Below are positions 38,287 to 45,789 of a stretch of DNA of 64,000 nt, piece by piece (position 1 is the first letter of the stretch; each line of letters begins with the position of its first letter). Below the pieces are notes generated by a model that made no database searches, was not told where the DNA came from, and was given only the letters and a program-made list of their open reading frames with translations. This DNA comes from Streptomyces sp. NBC_01275. Lineage in GTDB: Bacteria; Actinomycetota; Actinomycetes; Streptomycetales; Streptomycetaceae. The stretch covers positions 5,208,001 through 5,272,000 of the forward strand of contig NZ_JAPEOZ010000001.1 in NCBI RefSeq assembly GCF_026340655.1. Reading direction: 5' to 3'. Both the position numbers and the translations under genes were made by a program.

Positions 38287-38604
38287 TCAGTGGGTAGCGG
38301 TGACCGGCAGCTTGGGCAGGTCACGCATATCATCGAACAGGATGGCGCCTGGTCCTTCCAGTCGAGAAGCCGGCGTGACACCGTCGCAATAGCCGAAGCT
38401 CCGCATGCCGGCGGCACGCGCCGCTCGAACTCCGTATGCGCTGTCCTCGATCACCGCGCATCGCTCGGGCTCCACGTCCATGGGAGAAGGCCCGCAAACC
38501 GTGGCTCTCGTCCGTGCGGGCCGCGGCGGTCCAGCGGTCAGCCGGTCTGCGCTGTGGATGGCCATCATGGCGGTCAAGGAACGGACACCCGCCGGCAGCG
38601 CCAC
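38287..38604 (-). pseudogene. HAD-family phosphatase remnant
   Basis: The last about 60 codons encode a clear HAD subfamily IA C-terminus: PERCAVIEDSAYGVRAARAAGM (motif IV region) then a FGYCDGV strand. The first about 40 codons of the frame do not fit the family, and the DxD nucleophile motif and cap domain are absent upstream in any frame. The gene has therefore lost its 5' half. It marks the left edge of the secretion locus. Confidence 0.65.
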
Positions 38605-38771
38605 CCGCGAGACGGCGCTGATATCCGCTGTGCCGCCGTACCGACGGCGGCACAGCGGTCCGGAAGGCAGCTGGAAAACCCGCCATCTGGATCAGCCGCA
38701 GCATGTAGTCGGCGGCGTGCGCCGATGTGCTGTGGGCCACCGGCCTCCGCGATGTCTCGGACACAATCACT

Positions 38772-38827
38772 TGTGTATATACACATCGTAAAGTGACTGT
38801 CGGAGTATAGTGCTGTGTCTATACGTG
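38772..38827. promoter_or_regulatory. Two GTMTATAC operators upstream of the TcpC-like gene
   Basis: TGTGTATATACACA (38772-38785) is a perfect 14-bp palindrome. TGTGTCTATACGTG (38814-38827) is the second copy; cores are 42 bp apart, four helical turns. The second ends 27 bases before the start codon, overlapping the likely promoter, so binding should repress. Confidence 0.8.
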
Positions 38828-38854
38828 TGGCTGGTGGCAGCGGAAGGGGGAGCC

Positions 38855-40363
38855 GTGGCAGTGCCGCCTCAGGGTGACGCTCCGCAATACGGCGGGGCCG
38901 CCGGGCAGCAGCCCGGCGGTCAGGGGCAGGGCCAGGGACTCGGGCAGGGGTCAGGGCGGCAGCAGGTGCCCGCCCTGACCGAGGAGATGCTGATCCGCAA
39001 CAGCGGTGGCGGCAAGGGGCGTTCGCGGGGCTCGCTGCGCCGCAAGAAGCCCGCCGATCCGCCGGCGCCGCCCAACCCGTGGCTGGACGCGGCGGGTTCG
39101 GCCCCTGGCTCCGCCTCGAACGCCCAACGGGCCGCTCCCGCACCCGAGTCCGGGTCCGGGCCTGGGTCCGCTTCCGGTGACGGCGGCAAGGGGAAGAAGG
39201 GCAAGCGGTCCGGACAGGCCGAGGCGCCCACCGGCAACGGGTGGTTCCACAACCCCTTCGCCAAGCCCAAGACGGCCTCGTCGGCGGCCGACCGCTCGAA
39301 CGTCTCCTCCGCCCAGATGTGGGCCGGACCGCGCCGGGGCATCCTGCTGCGCCGCATGCTGGGGCTCTTCGCCGTCCTGCTCCTGCTGTTCCTGTTCTCC
39401 AAGGTGAACGGGAAGGCGAGCAAGGCCGAGGTGCAGGCCGAGGTGGACGCCCGGCTGAAGTCCTCCGCCGAGGACTTCCCCCGCGGCTCCGCCGTGCTGT
39501 GGTCCGCGCCGCTGGTGAAGATCTTCGCCACCTACGACGTGCAGCACACCGACGAGCGCTCCCGGGCCCTCCAGCCGTACGCCATCAACGGCATCGACCA
39601 GCAGCTGGGTTGGAACGGTCAGGGCAAGCAGACCGTCATCGACCTGGTGATGAGCGACGACGTCCAGGTGAGCGGCAAGAACAACGCGGTCGTGCGGGCC
39701 ACCGTGCAGGTCCAGGACGGTTCCTGGCGGTGTGTGGCGGTGCCGGTGTACACGGTGGTCCGGGGCGGGTCGACGGCCTTCGGGCTGACCGCCGCGCCGG
39801 TCTACGTGCCGTGCGCCGGTCTCACCTCGCCGCCCCAGGACACCGCCTCCAATCAGGTCTCCAACGACTCGGCGCTGTCGGAGACGTTGAAGACCGACCT
39901 GCTGCCGCCGTTCCTGGCCGCGTGGGCGCAGAGCGACACCGTCAACCTCGACCGCTATCTGCTGCCGGGCACGGTCTCCTTCGGCCTCGGCGGCGCCTAC
40001 ATGGGCTCCGGCGAGGGCGGCCGGCCGACGGTCGACAGCGTCTACGTCCCCTCGGCGAACGCGGGTTCGGGCGTGAGCGCGGGCCGTCGCACGGTCACCT
40101 TCACCACGACCCTGCTGAGCACCGACGGCAAGGCCGAGCAGACCTCCATGTACCGGGTCGTCATCGTCAAGAAGAACGGCCAGTGGTACTTCGCGTCGGA
40201 CCCGACTCCCGCGGTGGGCGCGAACGGCGGCGACCAGGTGCCGAACGTGCAGCCCTCCGAGGGGACCGGTGACATGTACTCACAGAGTCCCGCTCCTTAC
40301 CCCAGTGCAACAACATCTACAGACGTGCAACAGCCCACCCCCAGTGCATCCAGCACCCCGTGA
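38855..40363 (+). CDS. TcpC/VirB8-like conjugation protein, 502 aa
   Basis: I place the start at GTG 38855, preceded by GGAAGGGGGA; earlier in-frame GTGs overlap the operator. A Gly/Gln/Pro-rich cytoplasmic segment (1-155) is followed by one membrane helix near 165-185 and an outer part of about 310 residues built of two NTF2-like halves, as in TcpC of pCW3 and Orf13 of Tn916. In those systems this protein is a ring-forming scaffold of the mating channel. The C-terminal 40 residues are Pro/Ser/Thr-rich. It is first in a TcpC-D-E-F ordered unit. Confidence 0.85.
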   Translation: MAVPPQGDAPQYGGAAGQQPGGQGQGQGLGQGSGRQQVPALTEEMLIRNSGGGKGRSRGSLRRKKPADPPAPPNPWLDAAGSAPGSASNAQRAAPAPESGSGPGSASGDGGKGKKGKRSGQAEAPTGNGWFHNPFAKPKTASSAADRSNVSSAQMWAGPRRGILLRRMLGLFAVLLLLFLFSKVNGKASKAEVQAEVDARLKSSAEDFPRGSAVLWSAPLVKIFATYDVQHTDERSRALQPYAINGIDQQLGWNGQGKQTVIDLVMSDDVQVSGKNNAVVRATVQVQDGSWRCVAVPVYTVVRGGSTAFGLTAAPVYVPCAGLTSPPQDTASNQVSNDSALSETLKTDLLPPFLAAWAQSDTVNLDRYLLPGTVSFGLGGAYMGSGEGGRPTVDSVYVPSANAGSGVSAGRRTVTFTTTLLSTDGKAEQTSMYRVVIVKKNGQWYFASDPTPAVGANGGDQVPNVQPSEGTGDMYSQSPAPYPSATTSTDVQQPTPSASSTP

Positions 40364-40365
40364 GC

Positions 40366-40452
40366 ACCGTCTATACATAGAGAGTGACTGCGGGGACGAG
40401 TGGCCCCAACGGGGGGAATCCGCGTGCCGCATCCATGTTGTGTATATACGAT
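40366..40452. promoter_or_regulatory. Operator pair before the TcpD-like gene
   Basis: A partial copy ACCGTCTATACATA (40366-40379) lies just after the TcpC-like stop, and a strong copy TGTGTATATACGAT is at 40439-40452. Cores are 73 bp apart, seven turns. The strong copy lies 60 bases before the next start, implying a second promoter inside the locus. Confidence 0.7.
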
Positions 40453-40511
40453 CAGCTCGCGCGAGTACGTAGCTCCATGCGCGCCACGCAGAAGAGGAAC
40501 AGGACACCCAT

Positions 40512-40805
40512 ATGCTGAGCCAGCAGCTCCTGGCCACCGCCGCCGACATGCACGTCCAGCTCGCGGCCGCCGACGACATCACCAAGAAGACCAGCTCCAT
40601 AGGCAAGGCCGTCCTTGCCGCGACCGTGGTGTTCGCCGTCGTCGCCGCCTTCTTCACGCAGGCGCAGCGCAAGTGGATGGTGGTCGTCACCATCCTGCTG
40701 ATCGGCAGCTTCACCTTCATGATCGTCGATGACCCGAAGACGCTGCTGAGCGAGGGCGGCGACTTCATCAAGACCAACATCTGGGACCCGATCCTGAACC
40801 CGTGA
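40512..40805 (+). CDS. Small two-TM protein, TcpD/VirB2-like position, 97 aa
   Basis: An ATG follows GAGGAACAGGA. Residues about 33-50 and 56-75 are two hydrophobic helices joined by a short basic QAQRKWM loop. Size, topology and place between TcpC-like and TcpE-like genes match TcpD of the Tn916/pCW3 systems and the VirB2 pilin group. There is no clear signal peptide. Its own operator-controlled promoter and a strong hairpin just after the stop suggest it is made in excess over downstream products, as expected for a structural subunit. Confidence 0.7.
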   Translation: MLSQQLLATAADMHVQLAAADDITKKTSSIGKAVLAATVVFAVVAAFFTQAQRKWMVVVTILLIGSFTFMIVDDPKTLLSEGGDFIKTNIWDPILNP

Positions 40806-40813
40806 CCCGGCCT

Positions 40814-40840
40814 GCCGGGCGGCCCTCGGGGCCGCCCGGC
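40814..40840 (+). terminator. 12-bp perfect hairpin inside the secretion operon
   Basis: GCCGGGCGGCCC (40814-40825) pairs perfectly with 40829-40840 across a three-base TCG loop, nine bases after the TcpD-like stop and 40 before the TcpE-like start. It probably causes partial termination or protects the upstream mRNA. Confidence 0.75.
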
Positions 40841-40880
40841 GCCGGTCGTGCACGCAGAGATCACCAGGGGGTGAGGTGCG

Positions 40881-41516
40881 ATGAGCGACGAGACCGTGAC
40901 CTTGCGGGACTACACCGAGGCGTTCAAGGTCAAGAAGGCCCTGCGCAAGGTCGGCAAGGCGAACATCCCTTTGAAGGAAGGGCTGTTCGTCGACGACATC
41001 AAGATCTTCGCCGTCACCCTCTTCGTCTGGGTGATGGCCTACAACATGGTCTTCGCCCCGCCGATCAAGGTGCTGGCGCATCTGTTCGGCACGACCTCGC
41101 CCCGGGGCGTCCCCTATCTCTTCGTCCTCTTCGTGCCGCCGGTCTTCGCGGTGGCCGCCTCCCGGCGTCCGGTCCGCCACAACCTCGGCATCTTCGGCCT
41201 GGTGCGGGCGGCGGTACGGGACTGGATGGACGATCCCGTGCACCGCAAGGGCGTGCCCGTGCGCAAGGGCCACGGCCCGCGGTCGTACCGCGTCGTGCTG
41301 TGGCGGGCCCGGCCCGACCTGTTGCCGGGGCTCGCGCCCAGGACGCCCCTGCCCAACGGGTGGAAGGCCGTGCCCCCGTCGGCGGTACCCCCGCCCGAAC
41401 AGCGTGACGCGCACGAAGAGCCCGACGAGCACGAATCGGCCGAAGAGCGCGAACACGCCGAAGAGCACGAACAGGCCGTGCAAGAACGGCAGTCGACCAG
41501 ACCCCGGAAGGGCTGA
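40881..41516 (+). CDS. TcpE-family conjugal transfer membrane protein, 211 aa
   Basis: The start ATG has GGGGGTGAGG ahead of it. Residues about 15-60 give the TcpE family opening (YTEAFKVKKALRKVGKANIPL, then FVDDIKIFAVTLFVWVMAY), with two membrane helices and a conserved RRPVRHNLGIF turn; VirB3 fills this place in other systems. The C-terminal 50 residues are an extremely acidic Glu/His repeat (EEREHAEEHEQ-like), not typical of the family. It ends three bases before the ATPase start. Confidence 0.88.
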   Translation: MSDETVTLRDYTEAFKVKKALRKVGKANIPLKEGLFVDDIKIFAVTLFVWVMAYNMVFAPPIKVLAHLFGTTSPRGVPYLFVLFVPPVFAVAASRRPVRHNLGIFGLVRAAVRDWMDDPVHRKGVPVRKGHGPRSYRVVLWRARPDLLPGLAPRTPLPNGWKAVPPSAVPPPEQRDAHEEPDEHESAEEREHAEEHEQAVQERQSTRPRKG

Positions 41517-41519
41517 CAG

Positions 41520-44228
41520 GTGAAGAACGTCGTCTCCCGCCTCCTGCCGGACGGCTACCAGGCGCCGTCCCGCATCGGCTACCGCTACCTGGACGACGTG
41601 ATCATGCTGGACGCCTTCGGGGCGTACACGCTGGTGCGGGTGCCGACCCGCAGCTGGGAGCTGATGAGCCCGCTCGACAAGCGGGCCGGCCTCGCCCAGG
41701 TGTACGCCGGGCTGTCCGGACTGCCCCGCGGGCTGGGCCACGAGACCCGGCTGATCACCACGGAGTTCCCGTTCAACGCGGACGCCTGGGCCGAGCGGCT
41801 GGACGAGCGCACCAAGCGCCAGGGCATCCCGGCGCCCGGCTGGCCCGGGCTGCTCTCCGACACCCGCGACCGCATCAACGACGCCGTCTGGCCCGTCAAG
41901 CGGGTCTACCTCGTCGTCCGGCTCGGCGACCGCGCCTCGTACAACGGCGCCTGGGGCCGCGCCCAGCGGGCCTGGGAGCGGATGCGCCGGCCGCTGGACC
42001 TCGAGGACGAGATGCCGCCCCTGGACGAGATCGAGGTGTGGCACGACACGGCCCGGGACATCCGCAACACCCTGGCCGGGTCCCCGCTGCGCGGCCAGCC
42101 GGTGGGCCGGCAGGAGGCGGAGATGCTGCTGCTGCATCTCACGCATCCGGGACTGCACGCCCCCGACCCGTCCGCCGTCGCCCCGCAGCGCTACGGCCCC
42201 GGCGAGCTGCAGGCGCTGTGCGGCGGCGAGGTGACCCGCGAGCCGCTCGGCCGGATCGGCAAGTACGACTACAAGTGCCTGCGCCACGAGACGGTCACCG
42301 GCACGTCGTACCAGATCTGGTTCGCGCTCTCGCTCGGGCCGGAGGAGATCAACTTCCCCGGGACGCTGTGGCTGCACCACAAGGACGCGCTGCCGTTCCC
42401 GGTCGTGCAGTCGATCGGCTTCGAGATCCAGGAGCTGAACGACACCCGCAAGGACGCGGACAAGGCGCTGCGCAACGTCGAGGAGCAGTTCTTCAACGAC
42501 AAGGAAGCCGGCGTCTCGACCGACCTGACTTACCATCAGAAGCGGGAACTGGCCACACAGATGAAGTATCTCGTGGACCACCACCGCACCCCGTTCGTTC
42601 GGATGCGCGCCCTGTTCGGCGTCGCCGACACGGACAAGGACCAACTCCGCGAGAACGCGCGGGATTTCGTACGGTCCATGCGCGAGGCCGGGTACACGGT
42701 GGACGGGCCGCCCACCCACCAGAAGTTCTTCTTCTACGAGTCGCTGCCCGGCGGCCGCCCCCTCGACAGCGACTACATCCGGCGCGTCCCGCTGGACTAC
42801 CTCGCCGCGGGCATGCCGCACATCTCCCCGGCGGTCGGCGACGGCGAGGGCCTCTACCAGGGCTACACCATCGGCGCCGGCGGCCAGCCCGCCGAGCCGG
42901 TCTTCGTCGACCACATGCTGTACGCGACCCAGTCCCAGCTCGCCCCGACCGAGGGCGTCCCCGGCGACCCGGGCGGCGGCAAGACCGTCAGCCGCGGCCT
43001 CAAGCCGGTCTGGGAGGACGCGCTGCGCGGCATCACCCAGGTGATCTGGGACCCCAAGGGCGACTACCTGGTCCTGAAGAAGTACGCGACGGAACTGGGC
43101 CTCAACCCCGACAAGATCATCTGTGTCAACGTCTACGACGCCGAGGCCGGCATGCTCGACCCGGCCGCCCAGGCGGAGACCCCGGAGGACGCGGCGCAGC
43201 TGATGCGCGAGACGCTGCTGCGGCTGGTCCCCGACCTGCTGGCGGGCCAGAGCGGCAGCGACTTCGGCGACGTGATCCGGCAGGCGGTCGGCGCGGCCAT
43301 CAACGAGGGCAGCGGATCGACGTACCTCATGCGGGTCGTGGAGATCCTGGAGGCCTGGGAGAAGCTGCCGCCGTCGCCCGGCAACATCAACCAGGAGCGC
43401 TGCCGCCAGTTCTCCGGCCCGCCCGCCCGCCGCTACCGCGAGGTGTCCCGCACCCGGCTCGGCCAGCTGGTCTTCGGCCGGGCCCCGCAGCCGTTCCGCA
43501 TCCCCGTCGGCTACACGGTGATCTTCTGCACGCTCGGTCTGCAGATGCCGGACCCGGGCAAGCCGCCGGAGATGATGTCCGAGCGCGAGCTGCTGTCGGA
43601 CGTGATCTCGGGTCTGATGGCGGACAACACCTGGAACATCATGGCCACCCTCGACCCGGCGATCCCCAAGGCGATCACCTGGGACGAGTGGCACACCAGC
43701 AAGGACAACCCGCGCGCCCGCACCCTGGTGGACCGGATCAAGCGCCTGGGCCGTTCCCGCAACACGTTTCTGCGGCTGATCTCGCAGTCCGCCGGGGACT
43801 TCGACTCCAGCTTCGTCACCGGTGTGTGGGCCTTCGGCACGACGTCCAAGGACGAGGCGTTCAGGACCTGCGAGTTCCTCGGCGTCGAGCCCAACGACGC
43901 GAACGTGGGCGCGGTGCTGTCGCTGAGCGGCGTCGGCAAGGGCGTCTGCGTGTTCAAGGACCGCACCGGCAAACTCGCCCGGATGAAGGTGGAGTTCATC
44001 CACGACTTCGTCCTCGACATCTTCGACACCAACCCGGAGAAGGACCCGGAGAAGATGACCCGCATCATCGCCGAGATCTTCGGCGAGGAGGCGGCCGGCG
44101 CGCGCCGGGAGATCGAGGCGAAGAAGGGCGGCGGCACGGCGGAGGGCGAGGAACCCGCCGGGGGCGACCTTCCCGCGCGGGGAGAGGACGACGATCCGGT
44201 GCCGCCGGCGGCCTATCTCGGCGTGTGA
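41520..44228 (+). CDS. VirB4/TcpF-like conjugation ATPase, 902 aa
   Basis: The C-terminal half is an AAA/HerA-type ATPase: Walker A GDPGGGKTVS near residue 482, a Walker B-like ITWDEWH near 718, and a SRNTFLRLISQSAGDFDS sensor region, the last being typical of VirB4/TraC proteins. The N-terminal half (about 1-440) is the VirB4-type domain that contacts the inner-membrane complex. It powers assembly or substrate passage. It sits directly after the TcpE-like gene in the conserved order. It lacks the membrane helices of a coupling protein (VirD4/TcpA). Confidence 0.9.
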   Translation: MKNVVSRLLPDGYQAPSRIGYRYLDDVIMLDAFGAYTLVRVPTRSWELMSPLDKRAGLAQVYAGLSGLPRGLGHETRLITTEFPFNADAWAERLDERTKRQGIPAPGWPGLLSDTRDRINDAVWPVKRVYLVVRLGDRASYNGAWGRAQRAWERMRRPLDLEDEMPPLDEIEVWHDTARDIRNTLAGSPLRGQPVGRQEAEMLLLHLTHPGLHAPDPSAVAPQRYGPGELQALCGGEVTREPLGRIGKYDYKCLRHETVTGTSYQIWFALSLGPEEINFPGTLWLHHKDALPFPVVQSIGFEIQELNDTRKDADKALRNVEEQFFNDKEAGVSTDLTYHQKRELATQMKYLVDHHRTPFVRMRALFGVADTDKDQLRENARDFVRSMREAGYTVDGPPTHQKFFFYESLPGGRPLDSDYIRRVPLDYLAAGMPHISPAVGDGEGLYQGYTIGAGGQPAEPVFVDHMLYATQSQLAPTEGVPGDPGGGKTVSRGLKPVWEDALRGITQVIWDPKGDYLVLKKYATELGLNPDKIICVNVYDAEAGMLDPAAQAETPEDAAQLMRETLLRLVPDLLAGQSGSDFGDVIRQAVGAAINEGSGSTYLMRVVEILEAWEKLPPSPGNINQERCRQFSGPPARRYREVSRTRLGQLVFGRAPQPFRIPVGYTVIFCTLGLQMPDPGKPPEMMSERELLSDVISGLMADNTWNIMATLDPAIPKAITWDEWHTSKDNPRARTLVDRIKRLGRSRNTFLRLISQSAGDFDSSFVTGVWAFGTTSKDEAFRTCEFLGVEPNDANVGAVLSLSGVGKGVCVFKDRTGKLARMKVEFIHDFVLDIFDTNPEKDPEKMTRIIAEIFGEEAAGARREIEAKKGGGTAEGEEPAGGDLPARGEDDDPVPPAAYLGV

Positions 44229-44237
44229 GCAGAGCCC

Positions 44238-44879
44238 TCAGGAAGCGGAGGCGGCTTCGGTGGCGGAGGTGGAGTCGTAGGTGATGCGGCCGATGGTGCT
44301 GTGATCGGCGTCGGTGGCCGGGCTGCCGAGCGCCATGCCGCTGAGCTGCTTCCCGTCGCTGGTCTTCACGGTGAAGGTGAACTTGTAGGGCCCGTCGCCC
44401 GTGACGGGCTCGCCGTACGCGTCGACGACGGTGAGGGTGTCGGCGAGGACCGTGCCGTCGTGGGTGAGCGCCTTGAAGAACGTCTTCTTCTCCGTGGGGT
44501 CCATCTTCCCCGGGTAGACGACGGAGGTCCCGTCGGAGCCGCGGTTGCTCCAGCCCGGGTCGCCCGAGTCGCGGGGCGTGTAGATGAAGTCGGTGGTCCA
44601 GTACTCCGGGTCGTCCGACATCCAGTTGCGGTACTTGCCGGTCTCCGGAGTCCGCAGCGCGGTGAGGAGGTTGACCACTTGCAGCCGCCAGGGCGCTTTG
44701 AGATACGGGTCCGCCTGCACGGTCGGGGTCGGCGAGGCGGACGCGCTGCTCCTGCCGTCGCCCTTCCCTCCGTCGTCTCCTCCGCCGCCGCAGCCCGACA
44801 GGACCAGCCCCGCCGCGACGGCGATCACCGCCACCGCCCTGGTTCGCTGTGTCTTCACCGTTTTCGGCGTCTTCAGCAC
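44238..44879 (-). CDS. Lipoprotein of the secretion locus, 213 aa
   Basis: A lipoprotein signal peptide ends at LSGC (cysteine near residue 30), followed by a Gly/Asp/Ser linker and a domain of about 160 residues without cysteines. Segments such as PWRLQVVNLLTALRTPETGKYRNW and the KFTFTVKTSDGKQL strand suggest an alpha/beta outer-face domain; I know no family. It ends 9 bases from the convergent ATPase gene. With the next gene it forms a minus-strand pair divergent from the VirB6-like gene. Confidence 0.75.
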   Translation of the reverse strand: MLKTPKTVKTQRTRAVAVIAVAAGLVLSGCGGGGDDGGKGDGRSSASASPTPTVQADPYLKAPWRLQVVNLLTALRTPETGKYRNWMSDDPEYWTTDFIYTPRDSGDPGWSNRGSDGTSVVYPGKMDPTEKKTFFKALTHDGTVLADTLTVVDAYGEPVTGDGPYKFTFTVKTSDGKQLSGMALGSPATDADHSTIGRITYDSTSATEAASAS

Positions 44880-44924
44880 ACCTTCTCCGTTCCGCGCTCA
44901 GGACATGTTCGTACGGTCATGACG

Positions 44925-45638
44925 TCAGCCCCCGGACCCGGCGGCGCCCTTGGGATAGACGAGGCGCAGGATCACCGTGGCCCCGGAGGGTGTGGTGTAC
45001 CCCTCGGCCTCGCCCCCGAGCGGGGCGTCCGTCCCGCGCACCCCGACCGTGAAGGTGAGCGTCCAACTGTCGTCCGTGCCGCGGTAGCCGGTGACGTCGA
45101 GGTCCGCCGGGTCGACCTTCCCGTCGCGGGAGACCGCGCCGAGGGCGGCTTCGGCTTCGGCGTCGGGCAGGTCGTGGTAGAACACGCGGGCCAGGCCGTC
45201 GTGCCGGTCCGCCGTGCCGGGGTCGTCGGGGGAGAGCGGGGTGTAGGTGAGGCCGTCCGTCTCGGCGGTGGCCCCGGGGAACCAGCGCGCGGAGTCCTTC
45301 TTCACGGCGTCGCTCAGGAAGGCGACCAGACCGCTCCGCCAGGCGTCGGCTGCCGCGCTGCCGGTCGTGTCGCCGCCGGTGGCGGAGGCCGAGGAGGCGG
45401 GCGTGGCCGAGGTCTGCGTGCCGGTCCCGGAGGTCCCGGAGGTCCCGGTCCCGATCGTGTCGGGGACCGTGGGCATGGAGTTCTGGGCGATGACAAGGCC
45501 CCCGACGACGTAGAGCGCCATCAGGCCGAACAGGCCGCTCAGGAAGATGAGTACGGGCTTCGCGCCGCGGCGCAGATTGTCCAGGGCGGCCTCGTGGATC
45601 GAGGGTTCACCGTCCCGCCTCGGGGTCCTCTGCCCCAT
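44925..45638 (-). CDS. Single-pass membrane protein of the secretion locus, 237 aa
   Basis: A short cytoplasmic N-terminus with a conserved-looking EAALDNLRRGAKP segment precedes one membrane helix near residues 29-52. A Gly/Thr/Ser-rich linker leads to an outer domain (about 95-237) with alpha-then-beta content like an NTF2 fold. This topology repeats that of TcpC/VirB8, so it may be an accessory channel component. It is upstream of the lipoprotein gene by 45 bases. Its promoter region faces the operator at 45741-45754. Confidence 0.75.
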   Translation of the reverse strand: MGQRTPRRDGEPSIHEAALDNLRRGAKPVLIFLSGLFGLMALYVVGGLVIAQNSMPTVPDTIGTGTSGTSGTGTQTSATPASSASATGGDTTGSAAADAWRSGLVAFLSDAVKKDSARWFPGATAETDGLTYTPLSPDDPGTADRHDGLARVFYHDLPDAEAEAALGAVSRDGKVDPADLDVTGYRGTDDSWTLTFTVGVRGTDAPLGGEAEGYTTPSGATVILRLVYPKGAAGSGG

Positions 45639-45740
45639 CGCCCGCCCCCCGGTGCCCCGTCCGCGCGTCGCCTTCGTACGCCGCCTTCATGCGGCCCTGA
45701 AACCAAACCAGTTGTGTCAGACCCGCGTGCTAACGTCTCT

Positions 45741-45754
45741 AGCGTATATACACA
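45741..45754. promoter_or_regulatory. Operator between the VirB6-like gene and the minus-strand pair
   Basis: AGCGTATATACACA shares the 14 bases GTATATACACATCG (45744-45757) with the first operator at 38775. It is 36 bases before the VirB6-like start and 103 bases before the divergent membrane protein gene, so it may govern both. Confidence 0.75.
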
Positions 45755-45789
45755 TCGGGTGAAAGTCCTAGGAGCCACGGGGGATCCGC

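Noticed and set aside
34611..38854. tRNA gene or attachment site as integration target of an element
   Set aside because: No tRNA-like cloverleaf, integrase or long direct repeats could be found at either edge of the accessory region by eye.
40452..44003. Open frame of 1183 codons on the minus strand
   Set aside because: Antisense to four secretion genes; composition is the mirror of their codon bias.
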